Source of the DNA: Thiomonas sp.
Lineage (GTDB): Bacteria > Pseudomonadota > Gammaproteobacteria > Burkholderiales > Burkholderiaceae_C
Assembly (NCBI GenBank): GCA_027311065.1
Contig: DAICZP010000089.1
Location: 1 to 38,551, forward strand
Length of the DNA: 38,551 nt
Direction: 5' to 3'
Notes under the pieces: generated by a model
Told to the model about the DNA's origin: nothing
The model's database searches: none
Seen by the model: only the letters and a program-made list of their open reading frames with translations
Shown: positions 1 through 8,605 of the stretch, piece by piece
How positions within the stretch are numbered: position 1 is the first letter of the stretch
Layout of the letters: each line of letters opens with the position of its first letter
Position numbers and translations under genes: made by a program

Positions 1-1
1 G

Positions 2-292
2 CGCGACTACGATCGTGCCATCGCCCTGCGGCCGAACTCGGGGTACCTGCAGGCGGGGGACATGACCTCATTGTTCCTGTTGTCCCGCGTGGCCACACTG
101 ACGCCGGCGCAGGCACAGCGCCTGCGTGACACCATGATCGCTGCTGTGCGCATGGCTCCATGGGAGAGGCAGGTGCTTTCCCAGGTCATGGATGTCGCGA
201 TCGGTGAGCCTTCCAACCTCGAGCCCGGGCAGCGGGCTGCGCTGCAGGTTGCCGCGCAGCACCTCGTGCTGCTCGGCAACGTGGCGCGCTGA
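2..292 (+). CDS. TPR-like protein, C-terminal fragment (5' end outside window)
   Basis: The reading frame is open from the first bases of the window and ends at a TGA at 290-292, so only the last 96 residues are seen. The fragment opens with a segment (YDRAIALRPNSGY) that matches the end of a tetratricopeptide repeat helix pair, and a second similar stretch (AAVRMAPWERQVL) follows about 50 residues later. An internal ATG at 62 has no clear ribosome binding site and the TPR-like residues precede it, so the true start is upstream of the window. The pattern of a TPR repeat followed by an 'APWE' segment recalls TPR proteins of exopolysaccharide clusters (VpsP type), but this is a memory-based guess. 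The next gene is 119 bases downstream and has its own possible promoter. Confidence 0.6.
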   Translation, partial: RDYDRAIALRPNSGYLQAGDMTSLFLLSRVATLTPAQAQRLRDTMIAAVRMAPWERQVLSQVMDVAIGEPSNLEPGQRAALQVAAQHLVLLGNVAR

Positions 293-325
293 CGACGGCA
301 GCGATGCGTTCCGCGATCGCGCATC

Positions 326-354
326 TTGCGGCGTGCAACGGGTTCCGCTAGCAT
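326..354 (+). promoter_or_regulatory. Possible sigma-70 promoter of the small protein-lapG-lapD cluster
   Basis: A TTGCGG at 326-331 and a TAGCAT at 349-354 are separated by exactly 17 bases, giving a plausible -35/-10 pair. Transcription would start near 361 and leave a leader of about 50 bases. The leader can form two short mutually exclusive hairpins: AAGGT/ACCTT (360-364 with 371-375) or AAAGAC/GTCTTT (367-372 with 380-385). Both matches to consensus are only moderate. Confidence 0.35.
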
Positions 355-411
355 TAGGCAAGGTTAAAAGACCTTTTGTGTCTTTGTGCCACGTCCGTTG
401 GGGGAATAACC

Positions 412-876
412 ATGCGCAAATCCATAATCTACAAGGCCATCGCAGCAGTCGCGCTCAGCGCGCCGCTGTCCGCGTTTGCCGTGGTTGCCGTCTACACAGG
501 CCCGATGTGCCTGTCGGGCGTCGTGCAACCGGGCGAGGGCATCGCGAAGGAACTCGCCGCCGTGGTCAACAATCCGCAGCAGGGCGTCAAGGGACTCCCG
601 GCTGAAGTTGCCAAGCTGATCCGCAGTGGCGCCGACGCAGCGAAGGTCGTGCAGACCGCGGTGGCATACGGGGCTGATCCGCAGGCGACGATCAACGCGG
701 CCATGAGCACCAAGGTTCCCCGCGACTGGACGGTACTGCGCGTGGCTGCCATCGCTTGCGGCGCCGACCCGACGCGCATCACCGACCCTGCAGGTTTCGG
801 CGGTGTGAATTTCCCAACTGCAGCAACGATGCCGCAGAGCCAAGGCGGGGATCGCAGCCCGGTCAGCCCGTCCTGA
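412..876 (+). CDS. Small exported protein of unknown function, first gene of lapG-lapD cluster
   Basis: A 154-residue protein. I start it at the ATG at 412, behind a GGGGG stretch, because this gives a classic signal peptide: MRKS, a hydrophobic core, and an Ala-Phe-Ala cleavage site near residue 23. An in-frame start 36 bases earlier would bury the signal. The mature part is about 130 residues, rich in Ala, Val and Gly, with predicted short amphipathic helices (for example AKLIRSGADAAKVVQTAVAY) and only two cysteines, one soon after the signal (MCLSG) and one in IACGAD; they could form a disulfide. The C-terminal 25 residues look disordered (Pro, Ser, Gln, Gly). I do not recognise the family. 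It lies 28 bases upstream of the LapG-like protease gene and is probably co-transcribed with it, so a role in the same surface-adhesion pathway is an inference from position only. Confidence 0.75.
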   Translation: MRKSIIYKAIAAVALSAPLSAFAVVAVYTGPMCLSGVVQPGEGIAKELAAVVNNPQQGVKGLPAEVAKLIRSGADAAKVVQTAVAYGADPQATINAAMSTKVPRDWTVLRVAAIACGADPTRITDPAGFGGVNFPTAATMPQSQGGDRSPVSPS

Positions 877-904
877 TCGCGTTGCGGGCGCGGCGCGCCC
901 GCCC

Positions 905-1588
905 GTGCCCGTGCCCGCGCTTACTCGCGCCCGATCGACGATCTGGTTTCCAGCGCTCGTGGCGCTGCTCATTGGCTGCAGCTTCGCGCTCGCAGCCGCA
1001 CGTACCTTTTCTCCCGGTTTGTTCAGCTACGTGACCAAGCGCTGGGGCGCCGACGCCGCCTCGCGCGTCGGCGAGTGGCGTGACTTCGAGGCCCGGCATG
1101 CCCCCATGCCGACCACCCCGGATCGCATTCTTGCGTTGCTGCGGGCAACCAACGCGTTCTGGAACGACATCCCGTACCAGGAAGACGTCGACACCTGGGG
1201 CGACGCCAACTACATGCCGTCACCGGTTGAGACCCTGGGGGCTGACAATGCCGATTGCAAGGCCTACGCGATTGCGAAGTATTTCACCCTCAAGGATCTC
1301 GGCGTCCCTGTGCGGAACATGCGCATCACCTACGTGACGGTGCAGGGAGTCGACGAGCCCCATATGGTGCTCGCGTACTATCCGACCCCCGATGCCGACC
1401 CCTACATCCTCGACAACATCACCGGTGACGTCGAGCATGCCTCCGAGCGCGACGACCTTCAGCCCGTTTACAGTTTCAATGACGACGACCTCTGGACGGT
1501 TGGATCCAACCGTGTGGTGGGCCCCAGCAGCCAGATCCGCGTCTGGCGCGACTTGCAGCAGCGCATGATCCGCGAGGCGCAACATTGA
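905..1588 (+). CDS. lapG: LapG-type periplasmic cysteine protease (transglutaminase-like, BTLCP family)
   Basis: A 227-residue protein starting at GTG 905 (a second GTG at 911 is possible). An N-terminal hydrophobic segment (about residues 13-32) is the signal sequence or anchor. The family's catalytic triad is visible: Cys118 in ADCKAYAIAKY, His153 in EPHMVLAYY and Asp170 in YILDNI. In characterised systems LapG is a calcium-dependent periplasmic protease that clips large RTX adhesins near their N terminus and releases biofilm cells; it is held inactive by LapD when c-di-GMP is high. The gene lies 43 bases before a LapD-like gene, which strongly supports the assignment. No large RTX adhesin or type I secretion gene is seen in the window, so the substrate is unknown. 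Confidence 0.9.
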   Translation: MPVPALTRARSTIWFPALVALLIGCSFALAAARTFSPGLFSYVTKRWGADAASRVGEWRDFEARHAPMPTTPDRILALLRATNAFWNDIPYQEDVDTWGDANYMPSPVETLGADNADCKAYAIAKYFTLKDLGVPVRNMRITYVTVQGVDEPHMVLAYYPTPDADPYILDNITGDVEHASERDDLQPVYSFNDDDLWTVGSNRVVGPSSQIRVWRDLQQRMIREAQH

Positions 1589-1631
1589 ACCTGTATCGCC
1601 CCCCTCATTTACCAACCGTGAAGGCGACGCC

Positions 1632-3614
1632 ATGAGTCTCTTCCAGCGCATTTTCATCCTGGTCTCGCTGTTGTTTCTGCTGTTGCTGGGATCGCTCGAG
1701 GCCAGTTACGTGGTCCGTTCCCGTCAGTATCTTCAGGAACAGCTGACCTCGCACGCGCAGGATGTCGCCACCTCGCTGGGCATGGTGCTGCCGTTGTCGA
1801 TGAAGGGGAACGGCAATCCATTGCGTCTGGAGACCACGGTCGATGCCGTGTTCGAGCGCGGCTACTACAGCGCCATCCGCATCGTGTCGGTCGACGGACG
1901 TACCGTGCTGCTGCGCCAGCTTCCGCCGGCGCCTCCCGCCGTGCCCGCCTGGTTCACGCGGAGCGTGCCGCTGGTGGCCCCCAGCGCTGAATCCTTGATC
2001 ACCGACGGCTGGCGCCAGCTCGGACGGGTGATCGTGACAAGCAGTCCGAACTTCGCGTACCTCCAGCTATGGAACGCGACCGTGGGGGCAACGCAGTTGC
2101 TGGTGCTGTTCTATCTGCTATCCCTCGTCGTTCTCTGGGCGTTTCTTCGCACCATCCTGCGCCCGTTGCGTGACATCGAACGGGTTGCGCAGGACATCGG
2201 CGAGCGCAACTTCACGACGGTCACGCAGATGCCCGGGGCGCGCGAGTTGCGACGCGTGGTCGAGGCCATCAATACGTTGTCGGGCAAGATCCGCGCCGTG
2301 ATCGGGTTGGAGGTTGCCACCGCGGAGCGTTACCGGGTCGAAGCTTATCTCGACCCGCTCACGGGTTTTGACAATCGCCGAAGTTTCAACCACCAGCTCG
2401 AGAACAGCCTCGTCACACATGGGGGCGAAGCGGCCGTGCTGTATCTGGTGCAGATCGAAGGTCTGGATGCGCTCAATGCCGCGCAAGGCTTCGACCGCGG
2501 CGATGCGTTGGTGCAGGCGTTGGCCAACGCCCTCGCCAGCATGTCCATTGGAAAGGAAGTCCTGCGCGCGCGCCTCGGTGGCGCCACGTTTGCCATGCTG
2601 TGCTGGGACATCGAGCAGGTCGCCGCGCATGCCTTCGGGCAACGTCTTGACCAGGCAGTGGGGGCAGCGATTGCCTCGACCGGCGCGGCCGAGGTCAGTC
2701 ATGGCATCGGAGCCGTTTATGTGCCACACGCTGCCGAAGGGGTATCCGCCTTGCTCGGCGAGGCTGATACCGGGGTTCGTCAGGCGCTGGCGCAGACTGG
2801 TTCGCAACACCTCGTCCTCATCGAACACAATGCAGTCGCGGTCGACACGCTGGGTGCGAATTCGTGGAAGCATTTCATCGGCAATGCGTTGACTGCGGGC
2901 GATATTGCCCTGTGGACGCAGCCCGTGCATGCATTCGTCGACCCGGGAACATCGGCGACAGGCTCGCCGCGCATTCTGCAACTCGAAATCACAGGGTCGC
3001 TGCTCGATGCCACGGGTGAAGTGGTGCCCGCCGCGCGCTTTCTTCCGATGGCGCTGCGCTTCGGCCTCATGCCTGCCCTCGACCGCGCGTTTCTCCATGC
3101 CATTTTCGAGCACTACGCACAGAGCCAGCTGGACGCCGATACCGTGCAGATGGCGGTCAACGTCTCGATGCAGTCCTTGCACGATGAGGCGCTGGTCGGA
3201 CAGGTGCTCGCGCAACTCGAGCGTCTTCCCAAACTTGCCCGTCGCCTGGTGTTCGAGTTTTCCGAGTTCGGTCTGGTACACGATCTTGATCGGGCTGCCA
3301 ACGTCGTCTCGCGGCTGCGTCAGCGCGGTGCCGAAATCGCGGTCGACAATTTCGGCTTCCACCCCAGTGCCTTCCAATACCTTCAGCGGCTGCGGCCGGC
3401 GTATATCAAGCTCGCTTCGTCCTACCTGCAGGATCTCGAGCAGCATCCCGAGAACCAGTTTTTTATCGCCTCGGTCGTGCGCGTTGCCCGTCCGCTGGAT
3501 ATCGTGACCCTGGCATGTGGGGTCGAATCCGATGCGCGCTTGTCGATGCTTCAGACGCTTGGGGTGAGTGGTTATCAGGGTTATGCCACGGCGCGACCAG
3601 AGCGCGTTTCCTGA
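1632..3614 (+). CDS. lapD: LapD-type c-di-GMP receptor (periplasmic domain-HAMP-degenerate GGDEF-degenerate EAL)
   Basis: A 660-residue inner-membrane protein. Order: membrane helix (about 5-25), periplasmic LapD/MoxY-type sensor domain (about 26-150), second membrane helix (about 153-172), HAMP linker (about 173-225), GGDEF-like domain (about 235-390) and EAL-like domain (about 410-655). The GGDEF signature is replaced by GGATF at 316-320 and the EAL motif by EIT at 452-454; VDNFGF replaces the usual DDFG-type loop. Such loss of both catalytic motifs is the hallmark of LapD, which binds c-di-GMP with its EAL domain and sequesters LapG in the periplasm. The ATG at 1632 has an AAGG upstream. 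The gene ends 12 bases from the convergent queA. Confidence 0.9.
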   Translation: MSLFQRIFILVSLLFLLLLGSLEASYVVRSRQYLQEQLTSHAQDVATSLGMVLPLSMKGNGNPLRLETTVDAVFERGYYSAIRIVSVDGRTVLLRQLPPAPPAVPAWFTRSVPLVAPSAESLITDGWRQLGRVIVTSSPNFAYLQLWNATVGATQLLVLFYLLSLVVLWAFLRTILRPLRDIERVAQDIGERNFTTVTQMPGARELRRVVEAINTLSGKIRAVIGLEVATAERYRVEAYLDPLTGFDNRRSFNHQLENSLVTHGGEAAVLYLVQIEGLDALNAAQGFDRGDALVQALANALASMSIGKEVLRARLGGATFAMLCWDIEQVAAHAFGQRLDQAVGAAIASTGAAEVSHGIGAVYVPHAAEGVSALLGEADTGVRQALAQTGSQHLVLIEHNAVAVDTLGANSWKHFIGNALTAGDIALWTQPVHAFVDPGTSATGSPRILQLEITGSLLDATGEVVPAARFLPMALRFGLMPALDRAFLHAIFEHYAQSQLDADTVQMAVNVSMQSLHDEALVGQVLAQLERLPKLARRLVFEFSEFGLVHDLDRAANVVSRLRQRGAEIAVDNFGFHPSAFQYLQRLRPAYIKLASSYLQDLEQHPENQFFIASVVRVARPLDIVTLACGVESDARLSMLQTLGVSGYQGYATARPERVS

Positions 3615-3626
3615 CGCCGGTATCCG

Positions 3627-4688
3627 TCACATGCGCTGCAGCAGCATCGCATCGCCGTAGCTGAAGAACCGGTAGCGCTGCGCAACAGCGTGGCCATACG
3701 CCACCCGCATGCGGTCAAACCCTGCGAAGGCCGCGACCAGCATCAATAGTGTCGAACGGGGCAGGTGGAAATTGGTGACCAGCAAGTCGATCCAGGCAAA
3801 GCGGTGGCCCGGGGTGATGAAGATATCCGTTTCACCGCGCAGGGTCGGCCAGACGCCCTGCGCGTCTGGTTCTGGCGCCAGACGGTGTGCGACAGTTTCG
3901 AGTGTGCGCACGGTTGTCGTTCCCACTGCGATCACCCGCCCACCCGCAGCGCGCGTACGGGCGATGGCGGCGAGCGTTTCTCCAGGGACCTCGAAGCGTT
4001 CGCTGTGCATGCGGTGCAGAGCAAGGTCGTCGACCTTGACCGGCAGGAACGTCCCGGAACCGACGTGAAGCGTGACGTGGGCGCGATGAACGCCCCTGGC
4101 CTCGAGGGCGTCGAGCAGAGCCTGGTCGAAATGCAGGGCTGCCGTGGGCGCGGCGACCGAACCCGGAACGCGCGCGAACACGGTCTGGTAGCGACGCACG
4201 TCATCGTCGTCGTCGCGATGACGAATGTAGGGCGGTAGCGGAACGTGACCGTGCCGCTCCATGAGGACGTAAGCATCGTCGTCGAACCGTAGACGGAACA
4301 AGGAGCCTTCCGCATCCGGCCAGCGACCCAGAACTTCAGCACGAAAGCCGCCAGCCATCTCCAGTACCGCACCACGTGCAGGCTTGCGGCTGGCGCGCAT
4401 GTGCGCAATGACTTCACCGTTGTCAAGAACACGCTCGACGAGGAGCTCCACCGCTCCACCGGATGCCTTGGTGCCGAACAGCCGCGCCCGGATCACCCGC
4501 GTATCGTTGAATACCAGCAGGTCACCCGGAAGCAACAACGACGGCAAGTCGACGAACCTGCGGTCGACAGGAACCTCGCCACGCGCGTCCAGCAACCGGC
4601 TGGCGCTGCGCTGCGGCGCCGGATGCTGGGCAATCAGCGCATCCGGCAGCTCGAAATCGAAATCAGCGAGCGACAGCGCAGCGGGCAT
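3627..4688 (-). CDS. queA: S-adenosylmethionine:tRNA ribosyltransferase-isomerase (queuosine synthesis)
   Basis: A 353-residue cytoplasmic enzyme of normal family length. QueA moves the ribosyl part of S-adenosylmethionine onto 7-aminomethyl-7-deazaguanine in tRNA to give epoxyqueuosine. Family segments are evident: the N terminus with [15 protein letters not shown], then [16 protein letters not shown], the RYQTVFA[15 protein letters not shown] region, [12 protein letters not shown], and the C-terminal TDIFITPGH and [17 protein letters not shown] blocks. A run of five aspartates (residues about 157-161) sits just before the RYQTVF motif, longer than I would expect there. The start codon is 5 bases behind the stop of the vWA/OmpA gene, so the two may share a transcript. 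The usual partners tgt, yajC and secD are not adjacent in this window. Confidence 0.97.
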   Translation of the reverse strand: MPAALSLADFDFELPDALIAQHPAPQRSASRLLDARGEVPVDRRFVDLPSLLLPGDLLVFNDTRVIRARLFGTKASGGAVELLVERVLDNGEVIAHMRASRKPARGAVLEMAGGFRAEVLGRWPDAEGSLFRLRFDDDAYVLMERHGHVPLPPYIRHRDDDDDVRRYQTVFARVPGSVAAPTAALHFDQALLDALEARGVHRAHVTLHVGSGTFLPVKVDDLALHRMHSERFEVPGETLAAIARTRAAGGRVIAVGTTTVRTLETVAHRLAPEPDAQGVWPTLRGETDIFITPGHRFAWIDLLVTNFHLPRSTLLMLVAAFAGFDRMRVAYGHAVAQRYRFFSYGDAMLLQRM

Positions 4689-4693
4689 TCCGA

Positions 4694-6661
4694 TCAGTTC
4701 AGCGGGATGCCTTGCGGGGTGGCCGCGTCGGTATCCGAAGGATAGACAAAATCGGTCCGACGGTTTTCCGCATAAGCATCGCGGCTATTGCCCGAGGCGC
4801 GCGGATGTTCCTTGCCGAAGCTGACCGCCTCCATGCGTGCAGCGTCGATCCCGTGCTTCTCGAGATCCTGCATGACGACTTCCGCACGCTTTTGTCCAAG
4901 TGCCAGGTTGTACTCTCCGCTGCCACGCGCATCGCAATTCCCCTGCAGGACCACATGGGTGTCGGGGTTGGCTTGCAGGTAGTGCAATTGCGCGGCAATG
5001 ACCTGCGCGTTGTGGCGATAGTTCGGGAGGATGTCGTAACGATCGTAGGGGAAATACACGCTCTTGAGTGGTGCCGGCGGCGGGGGTGGTGCCATGCAGC
5101 GCGGGATCTGGGCGGCAATTTCCTTGACTGCAGCATCGAACGCCGGAGCGTCTGCGGCGGGGTATTCGTGCCCGGTCATGCCTGCGATCGCCATGGCATT
5201 GAGCGCCGCATGCGCGGCCGGGTTTGCCGAAGCATCGACGCCCGCACCCAGGCCCACCACGTAGGTCTTGATCCCGGCGTTCGCCAGATCCTGGATCTTG
5301 GCGATGGTGTCGAGCAGGGCCTGGTCATTCGTGTCAGCAACGACCAGCGCTCCAGTCGGCTGTCCCGCGCCCTTGCCTGTTTCGTCGACGATACCGTGAC
5401 CCGCATCACCGGCGAGACCGGCGAAGCCGGCGTGCACGGCGTAACCCTGCCCGGCCGCGCTGCCAAGCGGGGGCCAGAACTTGCCTTTCAGGTCTTCGGT
5501 CGGCAGTCCGTCCGTGACCAGGATCACGTACTGCCCCGGGCAGGACGCGTTCGCCTTGCCGAGCACGGTGCGTGCCCAGGCCATCAGACCGCCGATCGGG
5601 GATTGCACGGCAGAGGCCTTGATTTCGCCGGTGCGCGAGTCCTTCGGATCATTGGTCTCGGGTTGCAACGCCGCCGTGAAGGCAGGCAGGGCAGCAGATC
5701 CGTCGCCCTGGGTCAGTGCAACCACCGTGTTGCCACTGTCGGGTTTGGGCGCCACGTTGTAGCCGAATCCACGCTGCACAAACATCGCGTGCGGGGCGTG
5801 CGGAATATAGCCCGCATTGGTGGGCATGAGTTTCAACGCGTAGCCCCGTGGGTTTGACGCGTGATAGGCAACGCCGACCTGATTATCGTTGTACTGCTTC
5901 AGCGTGAAGTTCGGGGGGTAGGGATTGGCCGGATCGGGTGTGCCAAAGTTGTCAAACACCGGGGGAATGTCGCCGCGAAAATACAGCAAGTCATTGATAT
6001 TGACATCATCACTCGACGCGGCGATCTGCATGAACGGGTTGTCGTTCAGCATGGTCGCACCATTGCCCGTGAACCCGGTGGCGATCGATGCGCAGTTTTC
6101 ACGCAGTCCGGCCGTGGTGGTCGCGGCTTGATACTGATAGCAAGGGTTGGCGACCGAGCGGCCCTGGGCCGGCGCGGTTTTGGAAAATGTGAAGTTCCCT
6201 CCCGCCGGAGCCATCTGGTAGACCCAGGTGTTGTAAGCACCCGTATCCTTCGCGTCGTAATCGATCAATGCAAAATCGACGGTCGGCAGGTATTGGCTCA
6301 GCACGTCCGCGATACCGGCCTTGGCAATGTTCAAGCGGCTTGGACTGTTGTCAAACAATGTGCCGTCTTTTTCGACCGTGTAGGGCGCGGTCTGGCCGAT
6401 CGCTCCCGTCAGCGGCGGTACAAAGCCGTTGGGAACCGTGTAGCTGACAGGAGAACTGCTCTGGTCCAGACTTTGGAGCGCGGGCGGGAGCTTGCCCGCG
6501 CCGACCATGATGGCGCCAGTGAGATCACCATCCATGGATTCGGAGTTGCTGATCGCGATCACCACTTGCGGACGTGGCGCGGGCGCCGCATGCGCCAGAG
6601 GTTGCACGAGCAGGCCCAATGCGAGCATGCCGGCAACAGATGATCGAGCGCTCTTGTACAT
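4694..6661 (-). CDS. Exported von Willebrand A / OmpA (Pal-like) hybrid protein
   Basis: A 655-residue protein when started at the ATG at 6661, which has a GGGAGG 8 bases upstream and yields a signal peptide (residues 1-25, ending LAHA). A longer in-frame start 34 codons upstream lacks a signal and is rejected. Residues about 32-520 form a von Willebrand A-like region resembling the N-terminal part of PilY1-type proteins; the first metal-site motif, normally DxSxS, reads SNSES (38-42), while a later VTDG (382-385) is normal. A proline-rich linker (525-531) leads to a C-terminal OmpA domain (about 533-640) with [20 protein letters not shown] at 574-593, which keeps the Asp and Arg used by Pal to bind peptidoglycan. 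It is therefore probably a peptidoglycan-anchored periplasmic or surface protein; its ligand is unknown. Confidence 0.85.
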   Translation of the reverse strand: MYKSARSSVAGMLALGLLVQPLAHAAPAPRPQVVIAISNSESMDGDLTGAIMVGAGKLPPALQSLDQSSSPVSYTVPNGFVPPLTGAIGQTAPYTVEKDGTLFDNSPSRLNIAKAGIADVLSQYLPTVDFALIDYDAKDTGAYNTWVYQMAPAGGNFTFSKTAPAQGRSVANPCYQYQAATTTAGLRENCASIATGFTGNGATMLNDNPFMQIAASSDDVNINDLLYFRGDIPPVFDNFGTPDPANPYPPNFTLKQYNDNQVGVAYHASNPRGYALKLMPTNAGYIPHAPHAMFVQRGFGYNVAPKPDSGNTVVALTQGDGSAALPAFTAALQPETNDPKDSRTGEIKASAVQSPIGGLMAWARTVLGKANASCPGQYVILVTDGLPTEDLKGKFWPPLGSAAGQGYAVHAGFAGLAGDAGHGIVDETGKGAGQPTGALVVADTNDQALLDTIAKIQDLANAGIKTYVVGLGAGVDASANPAAHAALNAMAIAGMTGHEYPAADAPAFDAAVKEIAAQIPRCMAPPPPPAPLKSVYFPYDRYDILPNYRHNAQVIAAQLHYLQANPDTHVVLQGNCDARGSGEYNLALGQKRAEVVMQDLEKHGIDAARMEAVSFGKEHPRASGNSRDAYAENRRTDFVYPSDTDAATPQGIPLN

Positions 6662-6769
6662 GATGCGTTCCCTCCCCCGGGACAAAATGACCATTCTTTG
6701 CGGGGATGATAGGGGAAATGGCCGCTTTGCACGTGTGTTTCGTGCATTCCGTCGCGTAATCACACGCTT

Positions 6770-6793
6770 GCATGGCTTCCCGCCGCGCCATGC
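6770..6793 (-). terminator. Possible weak terminator after potI
   Basis: Arms GCATGGC (6770-6776) and GCCATGC (6787-6793) pair perfectly around a 10-base loop, 26 bases past the potI stop. No U-tract follows, so termination is not assured. The rest of the 157-base gap to the vWA/OmpA gene holds no gene that I can see. Confidence 0.25.
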
Positions 6794-6818
6794 CGATGCA
6801 CATGCACCGCAAATTCCG

Positions 6819-7667
6819 TCAGCTCACGGTGACGGCTGAAAGCCGATGGGCGGCAATGCTCTCCGCGTTGCGCCGCCGCTCGCGCCGCGCCATCCACAAG
6901 CTTGAAACGATGACGGCAACCATGACGAAGTAGACAGTGACCGCGCCCACGACGTTGATGGTCGGGTTGAGGCCGAGGCGGGCACGCGAAAAAATGACCA
7001 CCGGCAGCGTCGTCGCACCCGGGCCTGACAGGAAGGCGGAGATCACCACCTCGTCGAGCGACAGTGAAAACGTCAGCAGCCAGGCCGACACCAGTGCCTG
7101 CGAGATGGCCGGCAAGGTCACAAGCATGAACACCTGCAGCGGTCGCGCGCCGAGATCCATCGCGGCCTCCTCGATGGATCGGTCCATGTCCTTCAGGCGG
7201 GACTGGATCACCACCGCCGCATAGGAAATGGTCATCACCGTGTGACCGATGAAAATAGTGAAAAATCCCTTTTGAGGCCAGCCAATGGCTTTTTGCAGCG
7301 TGACGAAAAACAGCAGCAGGGCGAGCGCGATGACGACCGTTGGCATCACCAACGGAATATTGATCATGAAATTGAGGAGTTCCTTGCCGCGAAAACGGCG
7401 GTAGCGCGTCAACGCGAACGCGGCCAGAGTTCCGAGCACAATGGACAGCGTCGCTGTCGCCAGCGCAACCCTCAGCGACAGTCCGAGTGCGCTGAGAAGC
7501 TCGGTGTCGTGCAAGGTCGCGCCATACCATTTGGTCGTCCATCCGCCCCAGATTGTGACCATGCGCGAGTCGTTGAAGGAAAACACGACCAGCACCGCGA
7601 TCGGCAGGTAAAGGAACAGGTACACCATCCCCATCCACAGTACCGGCAGCAGCCGCGCGCGCTTCAT
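6819..7667 (-). CDS. potI: Polyamine ABC transporter, permease PotI
   Basis: A 282-residue inner-membrane protein. I start it at the ATG at 7667, which overlaps the potH stop by 4 bases (ATGA), rather than at an upstream in-frame codon inside potH. About six membrane helices are visible, the first being VLWMGMVYLFLYLPIAVLVV. The binding-protein-dependent permease signature that docks on the ATPase is seen as EEAAMDLGARPLQVFMLVTLP. The segment FNDSRMVTIWGGWTTKWY is typical of PotI/PotC. It is the last gene of the puuA-potFGHI unit and would pair with PotH to form the putrescine channel. Confidence 0.95.
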   Translation of the reverse strand: MKRARLLPVLWMGMVYLFLYLPIAVLVVFSFNDSRMVTIWGGWTTKWYGATLHDTELLSALGLSLRVALATATLSIVLGTLAAFALTRYRRFRGKELLNFMINIPLVMPTVVIALALLLFFVTLQKAIGWPQKGFFTIFIGHTVMTISYAAVVIQSRLKDMDRSIEEAAMDLGARPLQVFMLVTLPAISQALVSAWLLTFSLSLDEVVISAFLSGPGATTLPVVIFSRARLGLNPTINVVGAVTVYFVMVAVIVSSLWMARRERRRNAESIAAHRLSAVTVS

Positions 7668-8599
7668 CGCACAGACTCCATGGCGCGCGTCTGCGCGCGG
7701 TTGAACCATGCAATGGGTGCCAGGATGAGCAGAATCATGACGATGGCGACAGCCGAGGCGCGTTGCCAGTCGAGGTTGTCGAAGAATTCGCTCCACATGA
7801 CGCGCCCGATATTGAGCGTGCGCGGTCCCGCCAGCAGCGTCGGGATGACATACTCACCCACTGCCGGGATGAACACCAGCAGCGATCCCGCCACCACTCC
7901 TGCCCGCGACAAGGGGACCGTGACCAACCAGAACGTTCTGGCAGGCGTGGCGCCGAGGTCGGCCGCCGCCTCGAGCAGTCGGGAATCAAGCTTGACCAGG
8001 GTGGCATAGAGCGGAAGGATCATGAAAGGGATGTAGCCGTACACCATGCCGATCATGAAGGAAAAGTCGGTGAACATCATGCGCAGTGGGGTATGGATGA
8101 CGCCGGCCCACAGCAAGCATTGGTTGATCAGGCCATTGATGTCGAGCAGGTTCTTCCAGGCGTAAATACGAATCAGGAATGAGGTCCAGAATGGCAGCAT
8201 CACCAGCATCAGCAAGGCGGGACGCAAGGTGGCGCGCGCTCTTGCGAGGAAGTATGCGAATGGATAACCGATGAGCAGACACAGCACGGTAGTGAGGAAA
8301 GCCCACCAGATCGACGACAGGTAAGTCAGGACGTACAGGTTATCGGTGGCGAGGGCGACGTAAGCGCTCAAATGCAATCGGATCAGGAGGTTGTCATTGA
8401 CCCACGATACGATCGGCAGAAAGGCGATGCCCAGAATGTCGCTTTCCGACACGCTGATCTTGAGCAGAATCAGGAAGGGCGCGAGCAGGAATGCAAGCAA
8501 CCACACCTGGGGCGATGCAATCACCACCAGACGGCCCCAGTTTCGAGGTGTCCGCGGCTTTGCGGTGGCGTGGAGAGCGGGCGCGCTGGATTCGTGCAT
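7664..8599 (-). CDS. potH: Polyamine ABC transporter, permease PotH
   Basis: A 311-residue inner-membrane permease with a hydrophobic first helix (about 29-47: PQVWLLAFLLAPFLILLKIS), further helices and the ATPase-docking loop LLEAAADLGATPARTFWLVTVP. The region SFLIRIYAWKNLLDINGLIN is characteristic of PotH/PotB proteins. Its ATG at 8599 lies 6 bases past the potG stop and its stop overlaps the potI start, so translational coupling along the operon is likely. It would form a heterodimer with PotI. Confidence 0.95.
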   Translation of the reverse strand: MHESSAPALHATAKPRTPRNWGRLVVIASPQVWLLAFLLAPFLILLKISVSESDILGIAFLPIVSWVNDNLLIRLHLSAYVALATDNLYVLTYLSSIWWAFLTTVLCLLIGYPFAYFLARARATLRPALLMLVMLPFWTSFLIRIYAWKNLLDINGLINQCLLWAGVIHTPLRMMFTDFSFMIGMVYGYIPFMILPLYATLVKLDSRLLEAAADLGATPARTFWLVTVPLSRAGVVAGSLLVFIPAVGEYVIPTLLAGPRTLNIGRVMWSEFFDNLDWQRASAVAIVMILLILAPIAWFNRAQTRAMESVR

Positions 8600-8605
8600 G
8601 ACGCG

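Noticed and set aside
2314-2892. Idea that LapD is an active diguanylate cyclase or phosphodiesterase.
   Set aside because: The GGDEF motif reads GGATF and the EAL motif EIT, so neither activity is expected.
2118-3446. A 442-residue leftward open frame opposite lapD.
   Set aside because: The sense strand codes a clear LapD-like protein with membrane helices and domain motifs; the antisense product shows no family features.
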